Positions 9,291 through 17,738 are shown, counted from the stretch's first letter. The stretch is 64,000 bases of DNA from Streptomyces sp. RKAG290 (GCF_023701695.1 NZ_JAJOZC010000001.1:6633894-6697893); one strand, 5' to 3'. Made by a program: numbers and translations. The notes: generated by a model not told the origin, from the letters alone.

Positions 9291-9724
9291 CAAACTCCCC
9301 AGTCGTGTCACGAGCGCGTGGCCTCAGGACGGGCGATGTCGCACGGGACACACCTGTCGGTATCCCGTGGTCACATGGTGGTGGCGAAAGTGCTCCGTAG
9401 TGCTCCGGCGGAAGCGTTCGACACCGTACCGGAGACCTACCCAGAGATCGCGGGCCCACAAGATGGCCTGCGTCACGTGCCGCGAACGGCCTGCGGCCGA
9501 CTGTGTGCCGTCACCCCGCGCCCCGTCACCCTGGGTGCCGCGGTCCGCCGCACCGGGGCGGCCGTTTCGCGGACCGCCCGGCCGGGAGGCGCGCTGCGGA
9601 CGGCCGCCGGCCAGGAAGAACGCGTCATGGCGCCGAGGCCGCAGGGAGGGCGTACCCCACCGGCACCCTTCGGTGCCCCGGGTCGCGAGGCCGTTGCGGC
9701 CGGCCCCCCGCGTAGTCTTTTCCC
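9291..9724. other. 434-base intergenic region between divergent pyc and GlxA-type gene
   Basis: The region holds the ribosome site of pyc at its left end and presumably both divergent promoters. Open frames here are short, lack ribosome sites and show no recognisable family. No convincing sigma-70-type promoter, RNA gene or repeat was found. Confidence 0.5.
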
Positions 9725-10681
9725 GTGCCCAACCCGCCCCTGCATCACGTCGCCGTCCTTGTGCTCGAGGGTGCGAAACCGCTCGATGTCGGGATTCCCG
9801 CGCAGGTGTTCACGACCCGCGCGAGCATGCCGTACGAGGTACGGGTGTGCGGTCCGGCGCCAGGTCTGGTGGCCGGCGGCGACGGCTTGTCGTACTACGT
9901 CGCGCACGGCCTCGACGCACTGGAGTGGGCCGACATCGTCTTCGTCCCCGGCTACCGGCACCCGGACCGCGACGACCCGCCGCAGGCCGTCGTCGACGCA
10001 CTGATCGCCGCCCACGACCGGGGCGCGCGGCTCGCCGCCATCTCGACGGGCGCCTTCGCGCTCGCCGCCACGGGCCTGCTCGACGGCAAGCGGGCCACGA
10101 CGCACTGGCACTACACGCGGGCCCTCGCGGCGAAGCGTCCGCTCGTCAGGATCGACGAGAACGTCCTGTTCGTCGACGAGGGCAGCGTGCTGACGTCGGC
10201 CGGCGCGGCCTCGGGCATCGACCTGTGCCTGCACATCCTGCGCGGCGACCTGGGGGTGTCCGCGTCGAACCACGCGGCCAGGCGTCTGGTCGCGGCCCCC
10301 TACCGCAGCGGCGGCCAGGCGCAGTACGTCCCGCGCAGTGTGCCCGAGCCGCTCGGCGAGCGGTTCGCCGCCACCCGGGAGTGGGCGCTGCACCGCCTCG
10401 GCGAGCCACTCACCCTCGATGTGCTCGCCCGGCATGCGAAGGTGTCGCCGCGCACGTTCTCCCGGCGATTCGCCGAGGACACGGGCTACACCCCGATGCA
10501 GTGGGTCATGCGGGCCCGCATCGACGTGGCCCGTGAGCTGCTCGAACGCTCCCAGCGGGGCGTCGAGCAGATCGCCGCCGACGTCGGTCTCGGCACCGGT
10601 GCGAATCTGCGGCTGCACTTCCAGCGCATCCTCGACACGACACCGAGCGAATACCGGCGCACCTTCGCCCAGGGCGACTAG
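9725..10681 (+). CDS. GlxA-type transcriptional regulator (DJ-1/PfpI domain plus AraC helix-turn-helix)
   Basis: 318-residue cytoplasmic regulator. Residues 1-180 form a DJ-1/PfpI-like sensor (HVAVLVLEGAKPLDVGIPAQVF; ADIVFVPGYRHP). The usual nucleophile-elbow cysteine is replaced: the segment reads AISTGAFALAATGLLDGKRATTHW, so the domain is a sensor, not an enzyme. Residues about 220-315 are two AraC-type helix-turn-helix motifs (LTLDVLARHAKVSPRTFSRRF and EQIAADVGLGTGANLRLHF). GTG start. The TAG stop lies within a repeat. The next gene on the same strand is gap, which it may control. Ligand unknown. Confidence 0.9.
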   Translation: MPNPPLHHVAVLVLEGAKPLDVGIPAQVFTTRASMPYEVRVCGPAPGLVAGGDGLSYYVAHGLDALEWADIVFVPGYRHPDRDDPPQAVVDALIAAHDRGARLAAISTGAFALAATGLLDGKRATTHWHYTRALAAKRPLVRIDENVLFVDEGSVLTSAGAASGIDLCLHILRGDLGVSASNHAARRLVAAPYRSGGQAQYVPRSVPEPLGERFAATREWALHRLGEPLTLDVLARHAKVSPRTFSRRFAEDTGYTPMQWVMRARIDVARELLERSQRGVEQIAADVGLGTGANLRLHFQRILDTTPSEYRRTFAQGD

Positions 10682-10760
10682 GGCCTCTCGTTTGGATCAT
10701 GCCGGGCTCGCGGGGCCTGGTGCCGCTCCCTTATCCGGCCTGATCCAGACGAAAGACCCT
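10680..10760. repeat. inverted-repeat element at the stop codon of the GlxA-type gene
   Basis: Two 20-base arms, 10680-10699 and 10741-10760, are inverted copies matching at 17 of 20 positions around a 41-base spacer. The left arm begins at the A of the TAG stop codon. The left part (about 55 bases) recurs at 12841. It looks like a miniature inverted-repeat element or IS remnant, and could also fold as a terminator. Confidence 0.6.
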
Positions 10761-10873
10761 GTCCCGCCACCGCACCAGCGCGTGGCGCGATCCTTTTGGA
10801 CCCTGGCGATCACGCCGCTGTCAGCGGCCGACGCCGCGCGGGAACCTGGTGGGGAACCGAAGGGACACCACTC

Positions 10874-11872
10874 ATGACTCGCATCGCCATCAATGGATTC
10901 GGCCGCATCGGACGCAATGTGCTGCGTGCACTGCTCGCACGCGAAAGCGGCCTGGAGGTCGTCGCCGTCAACGACCTCACGGAGCCCGCCACCCTCGCGC
11001 GGCTGCTCGCCTTCGACACGACGGCGGGCCGGCTCGGCCGCCCGGTGCACGCCGACGGGGACGCCCTCGTCGTCGACGGCCGGCGCATCTCCGTCCTCGC
11101 CGAGCGCGAACCGGCGAAGCTGCCCTGGGCGGAGCTCGGCGTCGACATCGTGCTGGAGGCGACCGGCCGTTTCACGTCGGCCACGGGCGCCCGCGCCCAC
11201 ATCGAGGCCGGCGCGAAGAGGGTGCTCGTCAGCGCGCCCGCGGACGGCGCCGATGTCACGCTCGCCTACGGGGTCAACACCGACGCGTACGACCCGGCCG
11301 CGCACACGATCGTCTCGAACGCCTCGTGCACGACCAACGCGCTCGCGCCGCTGGCCTCGGTGCTCGACGATCTCGCCGGCATCGAGCACGGCTTCATGAC
11401 GACGGTGCACGCCTACACGCAGGAGCAGAACCTCCAGGACGGCCCGCACCGCGACGCCCGCCGAGCCCGTGCGGCAGCCGTCAACATCGTCCCGACCACG
11501 ACAGGCGCCGCCAAGGCGATCGGCCTCGTGCTGCCGAATCTCGCGGGCAAGCTGTCGGGCGACTCGATCCGCGTGCCGGTCCCGGTGGGATCGATCGTCG
11601 AACTCAACACGACCGTCGCCCGCGACGTCACCCGGGAGGACGTGCTGGCGGCGTACCGCACCGCGGCGCAGGGACCGCTGGCCGGGGTTCTCGAATACTC
11701 GGACGACCCGCTCGTGTCCTCCGACATCACGGGGAATCCCGCCTCGTCGATCTTCGACTCGGCCCTCACCCGCGTCGACGGCCGCCACGTCAAGGTGGTC
11801 GCCTGGTACGACAACGAGTGGGGCTTCTCCAACCGCGTGATCGATACGCTGGAACTCCTCGCCGCCGGCTGA
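10874..11872 (+). CDS. gap: type I glyceraldehyde-3-phosphate dehydrogenase
   Basis: Oxidises and phosphorylates glyceraldehyde 3-phosphate to 1,3-bisphosphoglycerate with NAD+. 332 residues. Rossmann start INGFGRIGRN at 6-15; catalytic Cys152 in SNASCTTN; the usual WYDNEWGFSNR near the C terminus. ATG at 10874 with an AGGGA-type site about 8 bases upstream. It stands alone, without pgk or tpi, so it is probably not the main glycolytic copy. It lies downstream of a GlxA-type regulator. It could be an alternative isoenzyme, for example one less sensitive to an inhibitor; this is inference. Confidence 0.94.
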   Translation: MTRIAINGFGRIGRNVLRALLARESGLEVVAVNDLTEPATLARLLAFDTTAGRLGRPVHADGDALVVDGRRISVLAEREPAKLPWAELGVDIVLEATGRFTSATGARAHIEAGAKRVLVSAPADGADVTLAYGVNTDAYDPAAHTIVSNASCTTNALAPLASVLDDLAGIEHGFMTTVHAYTQEQNLQDGPHRDARRARAAAVNIVPTTTGAAKAIGLVLPNLAGKLSGDSIRVPVPVGSIVELNTTVARDVTREDVLAAYRTAAQGPLAGVLEYSDDPLVSSDITGNPASSIFDSALTRVDGRHVKVVAWYDNEWGFSNRVIDTLELLAAG

Positions 11873-12090
11873 CGGGAGCAAGCGGGTAAGCCGGGGACGG
11901 CGTGCGTCGCCCACGCGCGCGTCCGGGGCGCCCGCACGGAGATGCGTGCCACGAGCCGTCGGCCACCCTCCTGTCACGGCAGCGCTGCGACCCCATCGGA
12001 TGAACGCGTGGCCGCATTCGGAACTCTTCGGCCCCTAGGGGTATCTCACCACCAGTACGGCCCATGCCCCGACGACAGGAGCTGTTCCGG

Positions 12091-12843
12091 ATGGTGCGCC
12101 GAATTCGCGTGTTGCTGCTGACCGCCCTACTGCTGGTGACGGGCGCGGCGATGTCGTCCGCGCCGGCCTCCGCCGTGATCGGCGGATCGAAGAGTACGTA
12201 CGGCCCGTGGGCGGTCCGCATGCTCATCGACGGCAGACCGGTGTGCACCGGGACGGCGGTCACACGTCGGTGGATCATCAGCGCTTCGCACTGCTTCTTC
12301 GAGCAGGCGGAGCCGGTCGCAGACAAGCGGATCTCGTTCCGGGTCGGCAACCTCGACATGCGGAAGGGCACCACGGTCCACCCGGTTCCCGGTGGACGGG
12401 TGGGAAGCGCACACGCCGACATGATGCTCGTCAAGGTCCCGTCGATGAAGATCCGGCCGGTGCGCCTGTCCACCGTCCGCGTCCACGCCGGCCAGGCCGT
12501 GCGCCAGTACGGCTGGGGTGCCACCTGCACCGGGGACGAGAACGCCTGCCAGTCCCCGGTGCTCAAGCTCTCCACCCTGCGGGTCGTGCGGCCCGACGCC
12601 TCGCGGTGCGAGGGCTTCACCGTGCCGGGCGGCTCGGACTTCTGCATGGAGAGGGTGTCCGGGATCCCGGCCGGCGGCGACTCCGGCGGACCGGTGATGA
12701 GCGTCGCCCCGCACGGCGCCGAAACCCTCCTGGGGGTCTTCGACGGCTCCGACCGGCAGGAGATGGCCGGGGCCGGGGAGATCTCCCAGCAGCTCTCCTG
12801 GATCCACTCGGTGACCCGGCGACACGGCGACGCGCGCTCCTAG
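12091..12843 (+). CDS. secreted trypsin-like serine protease (S1 family)
   Basis: 250-residue exported endopeptidase or pseudo-protease. A signal peptide occupies about residues 1-28 (basic start, Leu-rich core, ASA). The mature chain would begin near Ile30-Gly-Gly. The triad is visible: His67 in SASHC, Asp110 in HADMMLVKV, and Ser198 in GGDSGGP. Six cysteines could form three disulphides. ATG at 12091 is favoured by AGGAG 9 bases upstream; an in-frame ATG at 12064 is possible. The short sequence between signal peptide and catalytic domain means little or no propeptide. The stop codon lies in a repeat shared with the GlxA-type gene. Confidence 0.9.
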   Translation: MVRRIRVLLLTALLLVTGAAMSSAPASAVIGGSKSTYGPWAVRMLIDGRPVCTGTAVTRRWIISASHCFFEQAEPVADKRISFRVGNLDMRKGTTVHPVPGGRVGSAHADMMLVKVPSMKIRPVRLSTVRVHAGQAVRQYGWGATCTGDENACQSPVLKLSTLRVVRPDASRCEGFTVPGGSDFCMERVSGIPAGGDSGGPVMSVAPHGAETLLGVFDGSDRQEMAGAGEISQQLSWIHSVTRRHGDARS

Positions 12844-12895
12844 GGCCCCCCGTTCGGCTCATGCCGGGCTCGCGTGCCCCGGCACCGCTGCCTCG
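12841..12895. repeat. second copy of the stop-codon repeat
   Basis: About 55 bases starting at the TAG of the protease gene align without gaps to 10679-10733, with roughly 12 mismatches. The best block is ATGCCGGGCTCGCG. The distal inverted arm of the first copy is absent here. Confidence 0.55.
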
Positions 12896-12929
12896 CGGCT
12901 GAGGTAGTGGGGTGAGACCGGGCGGCAGC

Positions 12930-13610
12930 TCAACTCGCCCGGGTACCCCTGCGGGTGGCGATGTGCCGGGGCGGTTCGATGCCGTCAGGGAGCAGGGGGT
13001 CGGCTTCCGGGGCGCCCCAGGTGGAGACCAGGGGCAGGACGCCCGCCCAGATCCCGAGGGCGGCGTCGGGTCCGTCGCCGTCGTCCGGGGCGCCCGTGCG
13101 TATCTTGACCGACGCCTCGCGAAGCGAGATGGCGAGCAGGGAGGTCGCCGCCAGTTCCTTGCGGTTCGGCCGCCGTGCGTGGTCCCACTGTCCGGGTGCG
13201 GCCTGCTCGGTCAGGCAGCGCAGCCCCTCCAGCTTCTCCTGTGCATCCGTGACCAGGCGCGGAACGCCGTAGATCATCGCGCTGCGGTAGTTGACGCCGT
13301 GCTCGAACACCGACCGGGCAAGGACGAGGCCGTCCACGTGCGTCACGGTGACGCATATCGTCGCGCCCGGCGAGGCGGTCAGGCTCCGGCCGGCCACGGA
13401 GCCGTGGAAGTAGAGGTTCTCCCCGTCGCTTCCGTAGACGGTGGGGACGACCATGGGGTCCCCTTCGACGACCACACCGAAGTGGCACAGGAAGCCTGCG
13501 TCCAGGATCGCGTCGAGTTCGCCGCGGTCCAGGCTGCCCTGTTCCCGTAGCCGGCGGTGACGGGTGCGGTCTGTTTCCGGCAGCGTGGCGGGCAGTTGGC
13601 TGTGGTTCAC
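12930..13610 (-). CDS. pyridoxamine 5'-phosphate oxidase-family flavoprotein
   Basis: 226-residue protein with the split-barrel FMN-binding fold of the PPOX/NimA-like group, often described as a nitroreductase-like protein. The segment FLCHFGVVVEGDPMVVPTVYG near 45-65 and LYFHGSVAGRSL near 70-81 are the typical FMN-contact strands, followed by VCVTVTHVDGLVLARS-like sequence. GTG at 13610 with GGAAAGAA upstream; the reading frame stays open further but without a better start. A perfect 20-base palindrome lies about 105 bases upstream and probably controls it. Substrate unknown. Confidence 0.8.
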   Translation of the reverse strand: MNHSQLPATLPETDRTRHRRLREQGSLDRGELDAILDAGFLCHFGVVVEGDPMVVPTVYGSDGENLYFHGSVAGRSLTASPGATICVTVTHVDGLVLARSVFEHGVNYRSAMIYGVPRLVTDAQEKLEGLRCLTEQAAPGQWDHARRPNRKELAATSLLAISLREASVKIRTGAPDDGDGPDAALGIWAGVLPLVSTWGAPEADPLLPDGIEPPRHIATRRGTRAS

Positions 13611-13715
13611 GTCAGTTCTTTCCGAGGGCGTTGTCCGTTGCAGGACTTCATGACGGACCGGACGGCTGTCGCGGCCGGCACAGGCGCGCGCTCCATCGAG
13701 GTCCATGCGCCCTCA

Positions 13716-13735
13716 AGCTACCGATATCGGTAGCT
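13716..13735. promoter_or_regulatory. perfect 20-bp palindromic operator
   Basis: AGCTACCGATATCGGTAGCT reads the same on both strands. It lies upstream of the PPOX gene (minus strand) and 288 bases upstream of recQ. The form is that of a homodimeric repressor site. No regulator gene is adjacent. The remaining bases between 13611 and 14023 show no gene. Confidence 0.7.
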
Positions 13736-14023
13736 GTGTGCCAGCAATCAACGAAATCGGTTCAGCGGAACCTGTAAAAGTGCGAAAACCGTTGCGAGCT
13801 GAGAGGTGGTGCGGGAGGTCAGGGTGCCGCGATCCCGGTCCGCGACTGCGCTGCGGCATTCGCTGAGCGACGTCCGCGCAGTCCGGGGCGGGCGAGCTGT
13901 CGCGCGGGCGGCCGACGGGATCGGCCGCATTCGGGGCCGTGAGGTGGCGGACGCGGGGTAGTCGGAGGTCACCCGGACGGCGCTCGTGCCGCCCGACCCG
14001 ATCCCGCAGCCCCGAGGAGCACC

Positions 14024-15733
14024 ATGTTCACCTTCAGCGCGTTGTCCCGGCGGCTGCAGCGCAGTGCGCGCAAGGTGTTCGGCTGGGAGCGGCTGCGGCC
14101 CGAGCAGTTGCGGGCGATGAAGTCGGTCATGGAACAGCGCGACACTCTCGTGGTGATGCCGACCGGCGCCGGGAAGTCCGCCGTCTACCAGGTGCCCGGC
14201 GTGCTTCTGTCCGGCCCCACCGTCGTCGTCTCCCCCCTGATCGCCCTGCAACGGGACCAGGTGAGCGGCCTGTTGAGACGGGCCGGAGCGGACGCCGCAG
14301 CCGTGAACTCCACCCAGAGCCGCGGTGAGAACGACGCGGTGTGGGACCGGATCAGCGAAGGAGACGTCGACTTCGTCTTCCTCGCCCCGGAGCAGCTGGC
14401 CAAGGACGAGGTGGTCGAGCAGCTCGCGGCGGCACGGCCCGCGCTGTTCGTCGTGGACGAGGCGCAGTGCGTGTCGACCTGGGGGCACGACTTCCGGCCC
14501 GAGTACCTGCGGCTGGGCCAGGTGATCGACCGGATCGGGCGCCCGCCGGTGCTCGCCCTCACGGCGAGCGCCGCGGCCCCGGTGCGGGCGGACATCGTCC
14601 AGCGGCTCGGCATGCGCGACGTGCGGGAGGTGGTCACCGGCTTCGACCGGCCCAACATCCACCTGGAGGTCATCCCCTTCCGGAGCGCCGCCGACAAGCG
14701 CCGGGCGGTGGTCGAACGCGCCGCCGCCGAACCCAAGCCCGGGCTGGTCTACGCGGCGACCCGCAAGGAGTCCGAGGAGTACGCCCGCGAACTGGGCGAC
14801 CTGGGGCTGGGCGTGGCGGCCTACCACGCCGGCCTGCCCGCCAAGGAACGCGGCACGGTGCACGACCGTTTTCTCGCGGGGGAGCTGGACGTGGTGGTGG
14901 CCACCTCCGCCTTCGGGATGGGCATCGACAAGCCGGACGTCCGGTTCGTGCTGCACGCCTCGGTGCCCGGCTCCCTGGACGCCTACTACCAGGAGATAGG
15001 CCGGGCCGGACGGGACGGGAAGCCGGCCCGGGCGATCCTCGCGTACCGGTCGCAGGACCTCGGCATGCAGCGGTTCTTCGCCGCCGGACGCCCCGACCCG
15101 GACACCGTCTCCCAGGTGGCCGGCACACTGGAGGAACACGCCGGCCCGGTCCGGCCGAGCGACCTGCGCAGCGAGACGGGCCTGACGGCCAGTCGGCTGA
15201 CGGCCGTGGTCAATCTGCTGGAACAGGTCGAAGCGGTACGCACCACCGAGTCCGGAGACCTGGAGACCACCGGCGCCGCCGATCCGGCGGAGGCCGCCCG
15301 CAAGGCCGTCGAACTCGGTGACGCGCACCAGCAGCTGGAGCGGTCGCGGGTCGACATGATGCGGGGCTACGCGGAGAACACGGGCTGCCGGCGGCGGTTC
15401 CTGCTCGGCTACTTCGGGCAGGAACCGGAAGTCGGGGGGTCCTGCGGTTCCTGCGACCGCTGCGAGGCCGCCGCGCTCTCCTCGGACGGCCCGAAGGCGG
15501 CCGCGGGGGTGCTGGCCGGCACCGGCGGACCTGTGGCCCCGCAGGAGGAGAGCCGCGCCGACGACGCCCCGCACCCCTTCCGCCTCGGCGCCCGGGTCCG
15601 GCACGGTCAGTGGGGGGACGGCTCGGTGATGAGCCAGGACGGCCGTCGGCTGACCGTGCTGTTCGAGACGGCCGGCTACCGCACGCTCTCCCTGGACGTG
15701 GTCGAACAGAACGGCTTGCTGACGTTGTGCTGA
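14024..15733 (+). CDS. recQ: RecQ-family ATP-dependent DNA helicase
   Basis: 3'-to-5' DNA helicase of superfamily 2, 569 residues. Walker A MPTGAGKS at 45-52, motif II DEAQ at 145-148 (the family usually has DEAH), then the RecQ-specific loop with CVSTWGHDFRPEY. The C-terminal helicase lobe has GIDKPDVRFVLH and YYQEIGRAGRDG. A zinc subdomain follows with cysteines in TGCRRRF and GSCGSCDRCEA. A C-terminal extension after about residue 500 holds a small barrel-like segment (LGARVRHGQWGDGSVMSQDG) instead of an HRDC domain. ATG at 14024 with GAGGAG upstream. Confidence 0.92.
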   Translation: MFTFSALSRRLQRSARKVFGWERLRPEQLRAMKSVMEQRDTLVVMPTGAGKSAVYQVPGVLLSGPTVVVSPLIALQRDQVSGLLRRAGADAAAVNSTQSRGENDAVWDRISEGDVDFVFLAPEQLAKDEVVEQLAAARPALFVVDEAQCVSTWGHDFRPEYLRLGQVIDRIGRPPVLALTASAAAPVRADIVQRLGMRDVREVVTGFDRPNIHLEVIPFRSAADKRRAVVERAAAEPKPGLVYAATRKESEEYARELGDLGLGVAAYHAGLPAKERGTVHDRFLAGELDVVVATSAFGMGIDKPDVRFVLHASVPGSLDAYYQEIGRAGRDGKPARAILAYRSQDLGMQRFFAAGRPDPDTVSQVAGTLEEHAGPVRPSDLRSETGLTASRLTAVVNLLEQVEAVRTTESGDLETTGAADPAEAARKAVELGDAHQQLERSRVDMMRGYAENTGCRRRFLLGYFGQEPEVGGSCGSCDRCEAAALSSDGPKAAAGVLAGTGGPVAPQEESRADDAPHPFRLGARVRHGQWGDGSVMSQDGRRLTVLFETAGYRTLSLDVVEQNGLLTLC

Positions 15734-15937
15734 AGGCACGCGGCCGGCGCGTACCACGGGCCGGCCGCGGGCAGTTCCCCGCAGCCCGGGGATCGCGGCC
15801 CGCTCCGGCTCCGCCCACGATTCCCCACGAACGTCCTCGCCCGCCTGCCGTCCGGCGCTCCGGGCGGCAGGGGAATGGAGAGGGGCGTACGGGGCAGGAG
15901 AAGCGCGCACACCGCTTCTGCGACGATTGGGTGGATC

Positions 15938-16219
15938 ATGCTGGTGCCGAGCCCGGAGAGAATCCGCACCCTGCTCAGCCGCTACAACGAGGTGCAGTTG
16001 AGGCACTCGCAGTCCTCGACCTACGAGTTGCAGCGGCAGTTGGAAGACGTCACGTACACCCTGTGCGTCAGCACCCGGACCCGCACGGTGAGCGACGCGC
16101 TCCTGGCCGCCGACGCCATCCTGCGGCAGTCGTCGATCGCCGATGAGCATGCGGCCCCGGCCGTGGCCCACCTTCCGTCGCAGGCGCGGCCCGCTCCGCA
16201 GGAGCCGCAGACCGCCTGA
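15938..16219 (+). CDS. DUF5133-family small protein
   Basis: 93-residue protein starting LVPSPERIRTLLSRYNEVQ, with YELQRQLEDVTYTLCVSTRTRTV in the middle. This pattern matches the Streptomyces DUF5133 family, which is of unknown function and often near regulatory or stress genes. The Ala/Pro-rich tail is probably disordered. The ATG at 15938 fits the start seen in the family; the frame is open upstream to 15875. It is monocistronic between recQ and the HipA-like gene. Confidence 0.7.
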   Translation: MLVPSPERIRTLLSRYNEVQLRHSQSSTYELQRQLEDVTYTLCVSTRTRTVSDALLAADAILRQSSIADEHAAPAVAHLPSQARPAPQEPQTA

Positions 16220-16287
16220 GCCTGCGCGGGCCGGAGGGGCGCGAGCCTCGCGGATCTCCAGGTAGCGGCGCCGTATAGCCTGGCGAA

Positions 16288-17142
16288 ATGCTTACAGAGG
16301 TCACGGCGACCCGCTATGTCACGCCCCTGCGTGAGGGCGGCTCGCTCCCCGGGATCGTCGAGGCGGACGACCTCGGCACGTACGTCATGAAATTCACCGG
16401 AGCCGGACAGGGCCGCAAGACGCTGGTCGCGGAGGTGATCTGCGGGCAGCTCGGGCGGCGGCTCGGACTGCGCGTCCCGGACCTCGTACAGATCGAGCTG
16501 GACCCGGTCATCGGTCTCGCCGAGCCCGACCAGGAGGTGCAGGAGCTCCTGAAGGCCAGCGGTGGCCTCAACCTCGGGATGGACTTCCTCCCCGGTTCCC
16601 TCGGGTTCGACGCGCTCGCCTACCAGGTGGACCCCCGCGAGGCCGGACGTGTCGTCTGGTTCGACGCGCTGATCAACAACGTCGACCGGTCCTGGCGCAA
16701 TCCGAACATGCTGATCTGGCACGGCGACCTGTGGCTCATCGACCACGGGGCCACCATGATCTGGCACCACAACTGGCCGGGCGTCCAGGCGTCCGTCGCC
16801 AAGCCGTACAACGCCTCCGACCACGCGCTGGCCCCCTTCGCCCCCGATGTCGCGGCGGCGGCCGCCGAACTCGCTCCGCTGGTCACCGAGGAGCTGCTCA
16901 CCGAGGTCGCGGCCGACGTCCCCGACGAATGGCTGGTGGACGAGCCCGGCTTCGACTCGACCGATCAGCTCCGGCGCGCCTATGTGGAGGCGCTGCTGCC
17001 GCGAGCGGCCACCATCCACGAGCGGATCAGCCTGGACGCGCCGACCGCTGCCAAGCCTTCCCAGGCCCCGGGCTGGCTCACCGAACGCCTCGCCCCGCGG
17101 CCGCACGACACCAGCGACAGCGACAAGGGCGGCCGGCTGTGA
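16288..17142 (+). CDS. HipA-like kinase family protein
   Basis: 284 residues with the HipA/PI3K-like kinase core. VMKFTGAGQGRKTLVAEVICGQL gives the ATP-contact lysine and helix. DALINNVDRSWRNPNM near 127-142 matches the catalytic D-R-x3-N-x-N signature, and WLIDHGATM is the metal-binding motif. No HipB-like partner lies upstream and the N-terminal HipA subdomain is missing, so it is not a standard toxin. It overlaps the DUF3037 gene by four bases (GTGA), so the two are translationally coupled. The pair is conserved in actinobacteria; its role is unknown. Confidence 0.8.
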   Translation: MLTEVTATRYVTPLREGGSLPGIVEADDLGTYVMKFTGAGQGRKTLVAEVICGQLGRRLGLRVPDLVQIELDPVIGLAEPDQEVQELLKASGGLNLGMDFLPGSLGFDALAYQVDPREAGRVVWFDALINNVDRSWRNPNMLIWHGDLWLIDHGATMIWHHNWPGVQASVAKPYNASDHALAPFAPDVAAAAAELAPLVTEELLTEVAADVPDEWLVDEPGFDSTDQLRRAYVEALLPRAATIHERISLDAPTAAKPSQAPGWLTERLAPRPHDTSDSDKGGRL

Positions 17143-17522
17143 GTGAACGCGTTGTCTTCGAGTACGCCCTGCTGCGCGTGGTGCCGCGCGTCCAGCGCGG
17201 CGAGTTCTTCAATGCCGGCGTGGTGGTCTACTGCCGTGCGAAGGGGTTCGTCGCCGCCCGCACCGAGCTCGACGAGGGAAAGCTCCAGGCGCTGGACCCC
17301 GCCGCCGACGTGATCGGGGTACGGGCCGCGCTGCGGGCCGTCGAGGGCATCTGCCGCGGAGGCCCGGACGCGGGCCAGGCGGCGGGCGACGAGGTCGGGC
17401 GGCGCTTCCGCTGGCTCATCGCCCCGCGCTCGACCGTCATCCAGCCGAGCCCCGTGCACAGCGGCCTCACCGCCGACCCGGCCGCCGAGGTCGAACGACT
17501 GCTCGACCTGCTGGTGCGCTGA
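17139..17522 (+). CDS. DUF3037 protein, partner of HipA-like kinase
   Basis: 127-residue cytoplasmic protein. The start VVFEYALLRVVPRVQRGEFF followed by NAGVVVYC is the DUF3037 signature. GTG start at 17139 overlaps the TGA of the kinase gene. A strong hairpin follows 16 bases after the stop, so the two genes form a complete transcript end. It may be the substrate or a regulator of the kinase (inference from conserved pairing). Confidence 0.85.
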   Translation: MSERVVFEYALLRVVPRVQRGEFFNAGVVVYCRAKGFVAARTELDEGKLQALDPAADVIGVRAALRAVEGICRGGPDAGQAAGDEVGRRFRWLIAPRSTVIQPSPVHSGLTADPAAEVERLLDLLVR

Positions 17523-17537
17523 TCGGCACCAGGACAC

Positions 17538-17568
17538 CGCCGCTGCCGCCTCCGCGGCGGCAGCGGCG
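17538..17568 (+). terminator. terminator of HipA-like/DUF3037 operon
   Basis: A perfect 13-bp GC stem (17538-17550 with 17556-17568) and a 5-base loop, 16 bases past the DUF3037 stop. Confidence 0.75.
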
Positions 17569-17603
17569 TGCGGTGTGACATGCGCCGCTGCGCCCGTGGG
17601 CCG

Positions 17604-17632
17604 TTGACACCGGGTGCCAGGGCTTCTAGCGT
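17604..17632 (+). promoter_or_regulatory. sigma-70-like promoter for the SDR operon
   Basis: TTGACA at 17604-17609 is a perfect -35 box. After a 17-base spacer comes TAGCGT as a weak -10. Located 107 bases before the first SDR start. Confidence 0.5.
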
Positions 17633-17648
17633 CTCGACTGCTGAAGGT

Positions 17649-17666
17649 ACTAAGCGGTTGCTCAGT
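17649..17666. promoter_or_regulatory. imperfect palindromic operator upstream of SDR operon
   Basis: ACTAAGCGGTTGCTCAGT has inverted halves of the form ACTnAGC-n4-GCTnAGT. It sits just downstream of the predicted promoter, where a TetR-type repressor would block transcription. Such sites are frequent before lipid-metabolism genes in actinobacteria. The regulator is not in this window. Confidence 0.55.
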
Positions 17667-17738
17667 TATCGGGAGCGTTCTTACGGAGAGCGTCCTGACG
17701 TCCGCTGAGCCGCGATCCAAGGGCGAGGAGAACCAAGC

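Noticed and set aside
9503..9715. 70-codon frame upstream of the GlxA-type gene
   Set aside because: Arg/Gly/Pro-rich shadow-like composition without ribosome site or homologue.
12033..12042. CCCCTAGGGG palindrome upstream of the protease
   Set aside because: Only 10 bases; too short and GC-rich to be called an operator with confidence.
13748..16171. Long open frame on the minus strand opposite recQ
   Set aside because: It is antisense to a well-recognised RecQ helicase, has no family resemblance, and arises from the high third-position GC of Streptomyces genes.
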